NCBI GenBank assembly: GCA_003601795.1
Contig: PIXU01000192.1
Span: 1 to 7,127 of the forward strand
Direction of reading: 5' to 3'
Length of the DNA: 7,127 nt
Origin: Candidatus Methanophagales archaeon
GTDB taxonomy: Archaea; Halobacteriota; Syntropharchaeia; Alkanophagales; Methanospirareceae
Shown piece after piece: positions 1 to 4,544 of this stretch. Made by a program: the position numbers and the translations under genes. Each line of letters starts with the position of its first letter. Position 1 is the stretch's first letter. Below the pieces are notes generated by a model. That model did not search any database. It saw only the letters and a list, made by a program, of their open reading frames with translations, and was not told the origin of the DNA.

Positions 1-228
1 CAAAGTATAGCCCTGCAATAAAGCATGCCTCATAGCCCTTAACGAATAGGTAATCGGTAAAATATGAGAGAACATTTGAAGCCATTGAGGCAGAACAGTT
101 ATCGGGTAAAACACACCCCCAAGTAGCCCGGATACTGCACTAAAAGCCCAGTTTATAGGGTCCCCCTGTTTAAGAACCATGATAAAACTTGCAGAAAGCA
201 GAAACACACCTATTGGGTATGTAGAGCC
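1..228 (-). pseudogene. ABC-2 type transporter permease, internal fragment (5' end lost, 3' end outside window)
   Basis: Reading the minus strand from 228 to 1 gives 76 uninterrupted codons of hydrophobic sequence. It contains SFIMVLKQGDPINW, LLGGVFYPITVLPQWLQ and LPITYSLRAMRHALL. These match the conserved C-terminal half of ABC-2 permeases (the integral-membrane partner of an ATPase exporting drugs, polysaccharides or lipids): a cytoplasmic KxGDP loop, a helix ending in GGVFYP, a short amphipathic segment and then LPxTYxLxAMR. The N-terminal half of such a protein (about 150 residues or more) should lie to the right of 228, but that sequence is a CRISPR repeat. The frame runs through that repeat without permease-like residues and hits a stop in the second repeat. 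The gene is therefore broken at about 229/230. The C-terminus may continue to the left of the window. Family assignment is firm; the substrate is unknown. Confidence 0.8.
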
Positions 229-230
229 AC

Positions 231-381
231 GTTTCCACACTATTAAGTCCTTCTGAAACTGTTGAAAACAATGGCGACACGAGCTCGCGGTATTGGCTTT
301 TCCACACTATTAAGTTCTTCTGAAACCATGTTTTACATCACTACACCTACTAAGAACCTAAAGTTTCCACACTATTAAGTT
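231..381. CRISPR. CRISPR array remnant, two full repeats plus one truncated, two spacers
   Basis: A 29-nt direct repeat beginning GTTTCCACACTATTAAGT and ending TTCTGAAAC occurs at 231-259 and 298-326. The two copies differ at only two bases: the first base is G in copy 1 and T in copy 2, and base 19 is C in copy 1 and T in copy 2. A third copy starts at 363 and matches for 18-19 bases to 380/381, then stops abruptly. The intervening sequences, 260-297 (38 nt) and 327-362 (36 nt), are unrelated to each other, as spacers should be. The repeat has terminal GTTTC/GAAAC dyad symmetry, typical of class 1 arrays. No leader and no cas gene are visible. The left end abuts a broken permease gene and the right end a decayed insertion sequence. 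Transcription direction cannot be decided, since both strands of the repeat end in GAAAC. Confidence 0.85.
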
Positions 382-393
382 GGGGTGCACCCC
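382..393. repeat. Perfect 12-bp palindrome at the CRISPR/IS junction
   Basis: GGGGTGCACCCC is its own reverse complement and starts immediately after the third CRISPR repeat breaks off. It is probably part of, or was created by, the left terminus of the neighbouring insertion sequence. Confidence 0.6.
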
Positions 394-1211
394 CAAAAGT
401 AGACACTAAGTTAACTATATCGTGACATAAATAGTAGATCATATTTTCTTTGGATATTCCACCTCTAAGTAATTTGAAATTCGCTCTTACAAATGCTCAG
501 TTGTTGGGCTATTTGAATTCGCCAGGACGTTCTTTTCAATATCAGCAAATACCCTTTCGACATCGTTCATCCAGGAGGCATTCGTAGGTAAATAAACAAG
601 TTCTATCGCCTGTCCGTTCAACAATTCTGGGAGTTTTTTAGTGATGTGAGCAGACCAACAATCCAATATTACGTACAATCGATAATGCTTATTCCCCTGC
701 TTTAATTTGGTCAATATATCAGCGACTTCTACATGCGATTTGTGGTCGTAAAATTCGTACATCACCTCGTGGGTGTGGATATCGTATGCACATAGCATCT
801 CGAATACCCCTCTGACGTTCTGTTTGGCTTCTACCTTTGGTACTTTTTCGGCGTACATCTTTCCCCCATAATGTTTCACCGCTATCGTCCCTTTTTCGTC
901 GAAAGACACAACTTTACCTTTTCTTGGACGTTTGGCTCTTAATTCATCGATACGTTTTTTTATCGTAAAATTTGGGATCTTTGCTCTCCATCCATTTCTG
1001 TGCTTTCTTCAAAGTAATTTTAGCTTCTTTCAAACGCCGATGTACTGTCCGATAGCTTATCGGGAATCCTTACAATTTCCTTACAGACCAGGTATTGAAG
1101 TGCAAACATAGGTCTTCAGGGCGTTCATGGATAAGAGCTTTGATTTTTTCATCGTATTCACGCGTATACAATAACTTCTTCATATCTCAATTCCCTTACA
1201 AAGCGGGTGCA
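386..1211 (-). mobile_element. Decayed IS630-family insertion sequence (boundaries tentative)
   Basis: The transposase pseudogene at 487-1183 is flanked by a short imperfect inverted repeat: TGCACCCCC at 386-394, and GCGGGTGCA at 1203-1211, whose complement is TGCACCCGC (8 of 9 identical). If these are the ends, the element is about 826 bp, small for IS630, with about 100 bp of non-coding sequence on the left. IS630 elements target TA. I see no clean TA duplication at these proposed edges, so they are only candidates. The left edge is independently supported because the CRISPR repeat is interrupted there. The missing half-repeat is not found to the right of 1211, so the insertion or a later deletion also removed array sequence. 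Confidence 0.5.
487..1183 (-). pseudogene. IS630-family DD34E transposase, inactivated
   Basis: The frame opens at ATG 1183-1181 (MKKLLYTREYDEK...) and reads to ...NTWSVRKL, where TAA at 1072-1070 stops it. The same frame then continues with a helix-turn-helix stretch, ISYRTVHRRLKEAKITLKK. A run of seven A (complement of 955-961) then shifts the frame by +1. The catalytic domain is intact from that point. From Met 909 the residues are D4 in SFDEKG, D83 in VILDCWSAH and E118 in NASWMNDVERVF, giving 34 residues between the second Asp and the Glu. This is the IS630/Tc1-mariner DD34E signature of cut-and-paste transposases. About seven residues of the usual helix-turn-helix seem missing near the stop. 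Two independent lesions make it non-functional as one polypeptide. An intact copy elsewhere in the genome could still act on its ends. Confidence 0.85.
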
Positions 1212-1538
1212 GTTTCCGTGCATTTATCCATCCCCACATGGAAAATGGATTGATTGCGATATGACGTAAATTCATATTAGCGTAGCCTATAAAACTCGTA
1301 ATGATAGGTTATATATATCTTTGCTACGTAAGGGTTATATATAACTTTCCATCATCCTATCATTCGGTAGAATGCTCATCCACTACGATTCCCTCAAATG
1401 GCTTTATTGTTTGATTGAATTGATGATGACTCCGATTACTTTCTTTCTGCGAAGCATTTTGATTAAACTTTCCTAAAGTTTGAAAGAAAAGAACCTGTGC
1501 TAAGAAAGGGTATAGGAATATTTTAGTCAAGGTTTTTA
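1212..1538. other. AT-rich gap without a recognisable gene
   Basis: I see no supported coding sequence on either strand across these roughly 330 bases; the only ATG-started frames are a few codons long. It contains TATATATA tracts and small direct and inverted repeats at 1301-1363. It separates the decayed insertion sequence from the recombinase/MCM mosaic and may be relict element DNA. Confidence 0.5.
1301..1363. repeat. Nested direct and inverted repeats in AT-rich DNA
   Basis: ATGATAGG (1301-1308) and its complement CCTATCAT (1356-1363) enclose two direct copies of GGTTATATATA, at 1307-1317 and 1333-1343, spaced 26 bp apart. The complement of the direct repeat, TATATATAACC, looks like an archaeal TATA box facing the transposase. 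The spacing may instead mark a protein-binding iteron. The role is unknown. Confidence 0.5.
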
Positions 1539-1943
1539 CTAAGCCCTTACAGGACTTGCGGAGTCGTGGGGCGGAGCCCCACAGACGGCATCATAGACGT
1601 AAGCGATTTTCATTTCACTTAGTGTCTCAACATTTCTTACTCGAACGGCAGCTGCGGTAAGCCCGACACCACTGCTACTGCTCCTCGCGGCATATAATCC
1701 ACGAGGTGCTAATTTCAATATATGAGAAAGCAGGTTTGATTTCCCAATTCCAGGGTCGTCGCCGAACAATTGCAGAAGTATAGCTTCTTTTATCTCTGAA
1801 TATCCATAAATGGAGGGAGCGATAGAGCTTATGAGCTTCTTATATACATCAGGCTGCCTTTTCAACTTCTCTATCTCTCGTTCATCCTCTTCTGTTTTCC
1901 TAATTTCCTCAAATTCTTCTTTACGCTTCTCTACCGAATTGCC
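1539..1943 (-). pseudogene. mcm: MCM replicative helicase fragment, internally deleted, with a foreign tail
   Basis: The middle of a 167-codon frame (Met 2042 to stop 1539) is MCM sequence. Residues 34-60 carry GNSVEKRKEEFEEI and TEEDEREI. Residues 64-94 contain PDVYKKLISSIAPSIYGY and IKEAILLQLFG. Residues 95-133 contain the Walker A motif DPGIGKS followed by LLSHILKLAPRGLYAA and SSGVGLTAAAVR. In MCM proteins about 20 residues normally lie between QLFGG and the LLVGDPGxxKS strand; here LFG runs straight into DDPGIGKS, so they are deleted. The N-terminal OB/zinc domain, Walker B, arginine finger and C-terminal helix-turn-helix domain are all absent. After residue 133 the homology stops. Residues 144-153 (MKIAYVYDAV) resemble the start of a family-4 glycosyltransferase, and the last residues encode a GC-rich hairpin. 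The frame is open but cannot give an active helicase. MCM genes are often carried by integrated archaeal elements, which fits the neighbouring recombinase remnant. Confidence 0.8.
1566..1582. repeat. GC-rich perfect hairpin
   Basis: GTGGGGC (1566-1572) and GCCCCAC (1576-1582) form a 7-bp stem with a GGA loop inside otherwise AT-rich DNA. It interrupts the sequence encoding the glycosyltransferase-like start. It could be a REP-like palindrome, a subterminal hairpin of a small transposon, or a terminator lacking its T-run. Confidence 0.55.
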
Positions 1944-1976
1944 AAAGAAACATGTCCTTCCGAATTTCGTTATCCT

Positions 1977-2220
1977 CTGATAAAGAAGTGTTATTATCGC
2001 CTTATCCCTTGCATCGAGAACAGAATTGATGAGTAGCTTCATTTCTTCAAAAGATATGAGATATGAGCTTTCCCGAAGAATCGCTGTCTCTATAATGCCT
2101 TATGTATCTCTTTCTCACCGCTAACACTGGATTTTTTACGATGCATTCCTCAAACTCCATATATTCATAAAAACTTTCTCTAGGGTCGATACCAAGAAAT
2201 GCCCTGCCCTTCCGCTCGCT
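1977..2220 (-). pseudogene. Tyrosine recombinase (XerC/D-like integrase) fragment, frameshifted
   Basis: On the minus strand from about 2196, one frame reads ESFYEYMEFEECIVKNPV followed by AVRKRY. This resembles the end of the SAM-like core-binding domain of phage-type integrases (the FxxYLxxxGxIxxNP pattern). The continuation lies in another frame, ISFEEMKLLINSV and then LDARDKAIITLLYQ, which is the start of the catalytic domain (LtxEEhxxLlxa..xxRDkAlixLLY). A 7-bp tandem duplication at 2053-2066 explains the shift exactly: removing one copy gives a continuous SSGKLISFEEM. After LLYQ, where TGxRxxEl with the first catalytic Arg should follow, the sequence changes to unrelated and then MCM sequence. 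The Arg, His-x-x-Arg and Tyr residues are therefore all lost. Family enzymes perform site-specific integration, often into tRNA genes, and a tRNA-Glu 3' end lies about 150 bp away. Confidence 0.7.
2053..2066. repeat. 7-bp tandem duplication causing a frameshift
   Basis: GATATGA is repeated back to back (2053-2059 and 2060-2066). Deleting one unit joins the two recombinase frames in register, so the duplication is very likely the inactivating mutation rather than a functional repeat. Confidence 0.75.
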
Positions 2221-2367
2221 TTTTCCATGCCTTGACCATCTCGTGAGAGGGGAGATAGGTAGATTATGGTGCGAAAGATGGAAGGCGAAAAAAGAAAGAA
2301 GACCGAGACCATAAAAGAGAGGGCTATTTAAGGTGCGAGGTTACATATAAATTTACCAGTAAAATAA

Positions 2368-2442
2368 TGCTCCGGTCGGGATTTGAACCCGAGTCCTCGG
2401 CTCGAAAGGCCGAAATGATTGGCCGCGCTACACTACCGGAGC
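2368..2442 (-). tRNA. tRNA-Glu (anticodon UUC)
   Basis: On the minus strand the sequence starts GCTCCGG (2442-2436) and ends CCGGAGC plus discriminator A (2368), giving a perfect 7-bp acceptor stem. The anticodon stem TCGGC/GCCGA closes a 7-nt loop CTTTCGA with U33 followed by anticodon UUC, which reads GAA/GAG. The T-arm has stem CTCGGGT.. with loop TTCAAAT, and the D-loop carries the GG pair. No CCA is encoded, as expected in many archaea. A T-rich stretch (ATTATTTTA) follows the 3' end. The decayed recombinase/MCM remnant sits downstream of this 3' end, the usual side for elements that integrate at tRNA genes. Confidence 0.97.
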
Positions 2443-2455
2443 AAAACTGCTCTTT

Positions 2456-2470
2456 TAAAAATAAAAAGTT
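2456..2470 (-). promoter_or_regulatory. Candidate box A of tRNA-Glu, also T-rich terminator of rpl12
   Basis: On the minus strand an A/T block (CTTTTTATTTTTAAAAG) lies 14-28 bp ahead of the tRNA 5' end. This is a workable position for an archaeal TATA element driving the tRNA. Its two runs of five T on the transcribed strand would also end transcripts coming from rpl12. Confidence 0.45.
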
Positions 2471-2515
2471 ACGAAAGAATTGCACTTGATTTCTCGGCAA
2501 AGTTCTTTCTTTTGA

Positions 2516-2528
2516 ACGGCTTCGCCGT
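2516..2528 (-). terminator. Short hairpin just after rpl12
   Basis: ACGGC (2516-2520) and GCCGT (2524-2528) form a 5-bp GC-rich stem with a 3-nt loop, 14 nt past the rpl12 stop. No T-run follows immediately; the T-rich stretch is about 45 nt further on. It may be a 3'-end stabiliser rather than a terminator. Confidence 0.4.
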
Positions 2529-2541
2529 CGCCTTAAGTGTT

Positions 2542-2886
2542 TTAACTCCCAAAAAGTGAAGCAAGCCCTTCCATCCCTGTCTCTTCTCCCTTCTCCTCTT
2601 CTTCCTTCTTCTCTTTCTTTTCTTCCTTTTTTGTTTCCACTGCTTCCGGAGGCGCCTGACCTGGCATCGCTGTTGGCACCGGTGCCACCGCCGCCGCAGG
2701 AGCGTAAGCAGGCTGGGCTTGCGCCATCGCCTCATCTATGTTGACATCGCCAAGCGCAGATATCAATGCTTTTATTCTTCCCTTATCTGCTGCAATCCCC
2801 GCAGCCTCCATTATTGCTGTTATTCCCTCCTCTGTGACCTCTTTACCCGCATTATGCAAGAGCAATGCAGCATATATGTATTCCAT
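2542..2886 (-). CDS. rpl12: Archaeal large-subunit stalk protein L12 (aP1)
   Basis: This 114-residue protein has the full aP1 layout. Residues 1-55 (MEYIYAALLLHNAGKEVTEE...) form the N-terminal helical dimerisation domain that docks on the aP0/L10 spine. An Ala/Pro-rich hinge follows (residues about 58-85). Next is a Lys/Glu run (KKEEKKEKKEEEEK), and the C-terminus is GMEGLASLFGS, close to the usual GLxxLFG tail that recruits aEF1A, aEF2 and other translational GTPases. The start is clear: GGAGGT at 2898-2903 lies 11 nt upstream of the ATG. In many archaea this gene follows rpl1 and rpl10 in one operon. Here the upstream gene is an unrelated DUF2325 protein 69 bp away, and the gene has its own TATA box, so it is detached from that cluster. 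The tail ends in an extra Ser. Confidence 0.96.
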   Translation of the reverse strand: MEYIYAALLLHNAGKEVTEEGITAIMEAAGIAADKGRIKALISALGDVNIDEAMAQAQPAYAPAAAVAPVPTAMPGQAPPEAVETKKEEKKEKKEEEEKGEETGMEGLASLFGS

Positions 2887-2897
2887 CTTATCGTTCT

Positions 2898-2955
2898 ACC
2901 TCCTTCTCTTCATCCTTTATGTTCTGTACTTTATTTGCTTCTTATTAAATATAAA
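2898..2955 (-). promoter_or_regulatory. rpl12 promoter and strong Shine-Dalgarno
   Basis: TTTATATTTAA (complement of 2945-2955) is a good archaeal TATA box touching the stop codon of the upstream gene. It predicts a start near 2924 and a leader of about 35-40 nt. GGAGGT at 2898-2903 is a near-ideal ribosome binding site. Confidence 0.65.
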
Positions 2956-4245
2956 CTAAATACAAACTTGGGATGCAAAATTCACCAATCCCTTCTTAAG
3001 CGCGCTCAAACCAGAACTGCGGAGAAAATAGTATGGTTTACTCCTTTGTTTACATGCTTCTTTAATCATTCGGCAAGCGTTGTGGCTATTTATGTCCACC
3101 GGGCAAAATATCACGTCATTTTTTTCTACAAGACTTTCTATCGCTCGTTTCCCTCTCTCGCAGTGCCCACAGTGATAACAGAAAAGACAACCAAAAGATT
3201 CCGCCATTTCTTTATAGCACGACTCAAGCGATTCTACTCCGCCGACATAAGCCACTCTCACGCCTTTAAGCAGGGGTCCTATTTTCATTCCCTTGCCCAA
3301 TTCGCTATTATCATTACAGTTGCAAGCAGAAGCTGCAAGATTATCCCCAGTCGCCTCTGCCATCTTCATCCCTTTTCTTCTGGTAAAATTAAAATTAGAT
3401 GCCGCCGTGGCAGACATCTTGATCAACTCTGTGTTTTCTTTATTCAGCCTTTTTATCTCTTCTCTTAGGAGTTCCATTTCCGCTTTCATCGCCTCGATTT
3501 GTTCAAACGCCGCTTCTCCTCCCAATTCCTCTATCTTTTTTCTTAATCTCTCATTCAATCGTTTTTGCGCTTCCAATTCTTGAACAAGCTGGATTTTATC
3601 AGCCTTAATTGCTTCACGCTCTGAAATTAGCTCCTCTTTCTTCTGATCTAACCTTTTACAATTACGCAGTAGCCTTTCATTTGATTCTAAAGCTGTTCTT
3701 AGCTCATCCACTACATCTTCCGCCGCTTTACCTCCCGGCAATTTACGGGAAAGGTCATCGCAAAACCGCAATGCTTGATGCTCTTTCATGTGTACGGCAG
3801 TGAAAATCCTCTTCTCGATTGCTTTGCCTTTATTTTCGCCCCTATTTCCATTACGTGCTGCGAACCAGATAAGAGCAGAGAGCGGGACGTCCTTTAAGAT
3901 GCTTTCTGCTCCCTCTTTTCCTTCCAAAAACTCGCATATTTTTTCTGGATCAGAAATTCCTGCACGTTTCTTATATGGTGCAAATTGCTTTTCCAGTATC
4001 TTTTCTACTCGCTTGGCATGCTGATTTTGTGTCTGGCATATCTGCACCAACTCCTGATGCATTTCAAATTCTGCTGAAAGCAGGTTGCCGTGCTTAAGTT
4101 TCAAATCCTTAAATATTCTCTTCAGCCCCTTCTCGTTTAAACTTAACCCCAGAAGTCGGCAGATTGTAAAAGACTGAAATTCCCATATCCTTCTCCTTCC
4201 GTTTCCGTTTCCGTTTCCATTCCTTCTTCCTTTTCCCTCTGCCAT
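2956..4245 (-). CDS. Coiled-coil protein with C-terminal Cys-rich DUF2325 domain
   Basis: This is a 429-residue soluble protein. Residues 1-20 are a basic Asn-Gly repeat tail. Residues 21-170 form a helical domain I do not recognise. Residues about 175-280 are a heptad-rich coiled coil (for example LISEREAIKADKIQLVQELE). Residues about 329-422 match DUF2325: VAYVGGVESL, YHCGHCERGK, VIFCPVDINSHNACRMIKEA and PYYFLRSSGLSAL correspond to the family's VGG, H-x-G, CPxDxxSHxA and LRSSGLSSL blocks. The family has no established biochemical activity. Unusually, Cys 353, 356, 359 and 362 form C-x2-C-x2-C-x2-C in the pocket loop, where relatives I recall read roughly HxGG; seven more Cys lie between residues 308 and 428. 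Metal or Fe-S binding is an inference. The start ATG is preceded by GAGG about 5 nt upstream. A 53-aa gene ends 14 nt before it, so the two are probably cotranscribed. Putative metal-repressor boxes lie at their promoter. Confidence 0.8.
   Translation of the reverse strand: MAEGKGRRNGNGNGNGRRRIWEFQSFTICRLLGLSLNEKGLKRIFKDLKLKHGNLLSAEFEMHQELVQICQTQNQHAKRVEKILEKQFAPYKKRAGISDPEKICEFLEGKEGAESILKDVPLSALIWFAARNGNRGENKGKAIEKRIFTAVHMKEHQALRFCDDLSRKLPGGKAAEDVVDELRTALESNERLLRNCKRLDQKKEELISEREAIKADKIQLVQELEAQKRLNERLRKKIEELGGEAAFEQIEAMKAEMELLREEIKRLNKENTELIKMSATAASNFNFTRRKGMKMAEATGDNLAASACNCNDNSELGKGMKIGPLLKGVRVAYVGGVESLESCYKEMAESFGCLFCYHCGHCERGKRAIESLVEKNDVIFCPVDINSHNACRMIKEACKQRSKPYYFLRSSGLSALKKGLVNFASQVCI
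4201..4218. repeat. In-frame hexanucleotide repeat coding Asn-Gly
   Basis: Three perfect GTTTCC units, with degenerate neighbours on both sides, read as GGAAAC on the coding strand. They encode the NGNGNG tail at residues 10-16 of the DUF2325 protein. Copy changes would keep the frame but alter tail length. Confidence 0.7.
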
Positions 4246-4259
4246 TCTTTCCTCGCTTT

Positions 4260-4421
4260 CTACGAACCTTGATAAAGCTGATAACCTTCACTAAACCACG
4301 AGCCTAACTCACGTTTTATCTTCTCAACCCTTTCGTCCAGGTCGCCTTCCTCCCCTCCGGGTGTATTCTGAAGCAGCCTTATCAGCTCCTTCATCAGTCT
4401 CGTGAGTTCCATCGCGTCCAT
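4260..4421 (-). CDS. Small conserved-looking hypothetical protein, 53 aa, leader gene of the DUF2325 pair
   Basis: ATG at 4421-4419 opens a 53-codon frame, MDAMELTRLMKELIRLLQNT ... GSWFSEGYQLYQGS, ending with TAG at 4262-4260. It has an amphipathic Leu-rich N-terminal helix, an acidic Gly-rich turn (GGEEGD), a charged second helix and an aromatic C-terminus; there is no signal or membrane segment. A purine stretch, GGTGAG, lies about 9 nt upstream. Only 14 nt separate its stop from the DUF2325 gene, and the gap holds that gene's ribosome binding site. This spacing, the balanced codon use and the candidate promoter/operator just upstream support a real gene. I do not recognise a family; a small partner or antitoxin-like regulator of the larger protein is only a guess. 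Confidence 0.6.
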   Translation of the reverse strand: MDAMELTRLMKELIRLLQNTPGGEEGDLDERVEKIKRELGSWFSEGYQLYQGS

Positions 4422-4444
4422 ACCATTACTCACCCTCTAAAGAT

Positions 4445-4458
4445 TTAGGTTGCCCTAA
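4445..4458. promoter_or_regulatory. DtxR/IdeR-like operator palindrome
   Basis: TTAGGTTGCCCTAA is an inverted repeat TTAGG-N4-CCTAA; extended, TTAGGTTGCCCTAACTTA resembles the DtxR/IdeR box TTAGGTTAGGCTAACCTAA. It lies about 25-45 bp downstream of a TATA box, across or just past the expected start site of the 53-aa/DUF2325 transcript, where binding would block transcription. A DtxR-family gene is next door. Confidence 0.6.
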
Positions 4459-4543
4459 CTTATTTGGAATATGGATGTTAGGTACATAAATAATGTCCCC
4501 TAAAAAGGTTCGATTTTGTCTGTAAAACCTAAATAAGTTGGGG
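4453..4543. repeat. Widely spaced inverted repeat flanking the DUF2325-operon promoter
   Basis: CCCTAACTTATTT (4453-4465) and AAATAAGTTGGGG (4531-4543) are complementary at 12 of 13 positions and enclose 65 bp containing the TATA box. The left arm overlaps the TTAGG palindrome and the right arm overlaps a CCTAA half-site at 4528-4532, just past the repressor stop codon. A further TTAGG half-site is at 4479-4483. This may be a pair of operators suited to cooperative binding, or a terminator-like stem for the repressor gene. Confidence 0.6.
4485..4493 (-). promoter_or_regulatory. TATA box for the 53-aa/DUF2325 operon
   Basis: TTATTTATG on the minus strand, about 65 bp ahead of the ATG at 4421, predicts a start near 4463 and a leader of about 40 nt. 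That start falls within or beside the candidate metal-repressor palindrome. Confidence 0.5.
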
Positions 4544-4544
4544 T

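Noticed and set aside
955..961. Programmed -1 frameshifting to make the IS630 transposase
   Set aside because: Joining the frames needs a +1 (or -2) shift, and an independent in-frame stop lies upstream, so decay is simpler.
2264..2338. Direct repeat TTATGGTGCGA (2264-2274) / TTAAGGTGCGA (2328-2338) as an attachment or operator site
   Set aside because: Ten of 11 bases match, but the copies are short, have no symmetry and have no clear link to the recombinase boundary; too weak to call.
1..2367. A duplicated tRNA-Glu 3' end marking the far attachment site of the integrated element
   Set aside because: I looked for the T-arm/acceptor sequence elsewhere in the window and found no second copy; the other end may lie outside or be lost.
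2469..2735. Arg/Lys-rich frame overlapping rpl12 on the same strand
   Set aside because: It is the out-of-frame reading of the Ala/Pro hinge and Lys/Glu tail of L12; its composition is an artefact of purine-rich codons.
2719..3468. Long open frame on the plus strand opposite the DUF2325 gene and rpl12
   Set aside because: It is antisense to two well-supported genes, has Cys/Ser/Phe-rich low-information sequence with no recognisable domain, and lacks a ribosome binding site.
4109..4291. Basic 60-codon frame overlapping the start of the DUF2325 gene
   Set aside because: It is an out-of-frame reading of the GGAAAC repeat region; the DUF2325 frame and the 53-aa frame have better starts and spacing.
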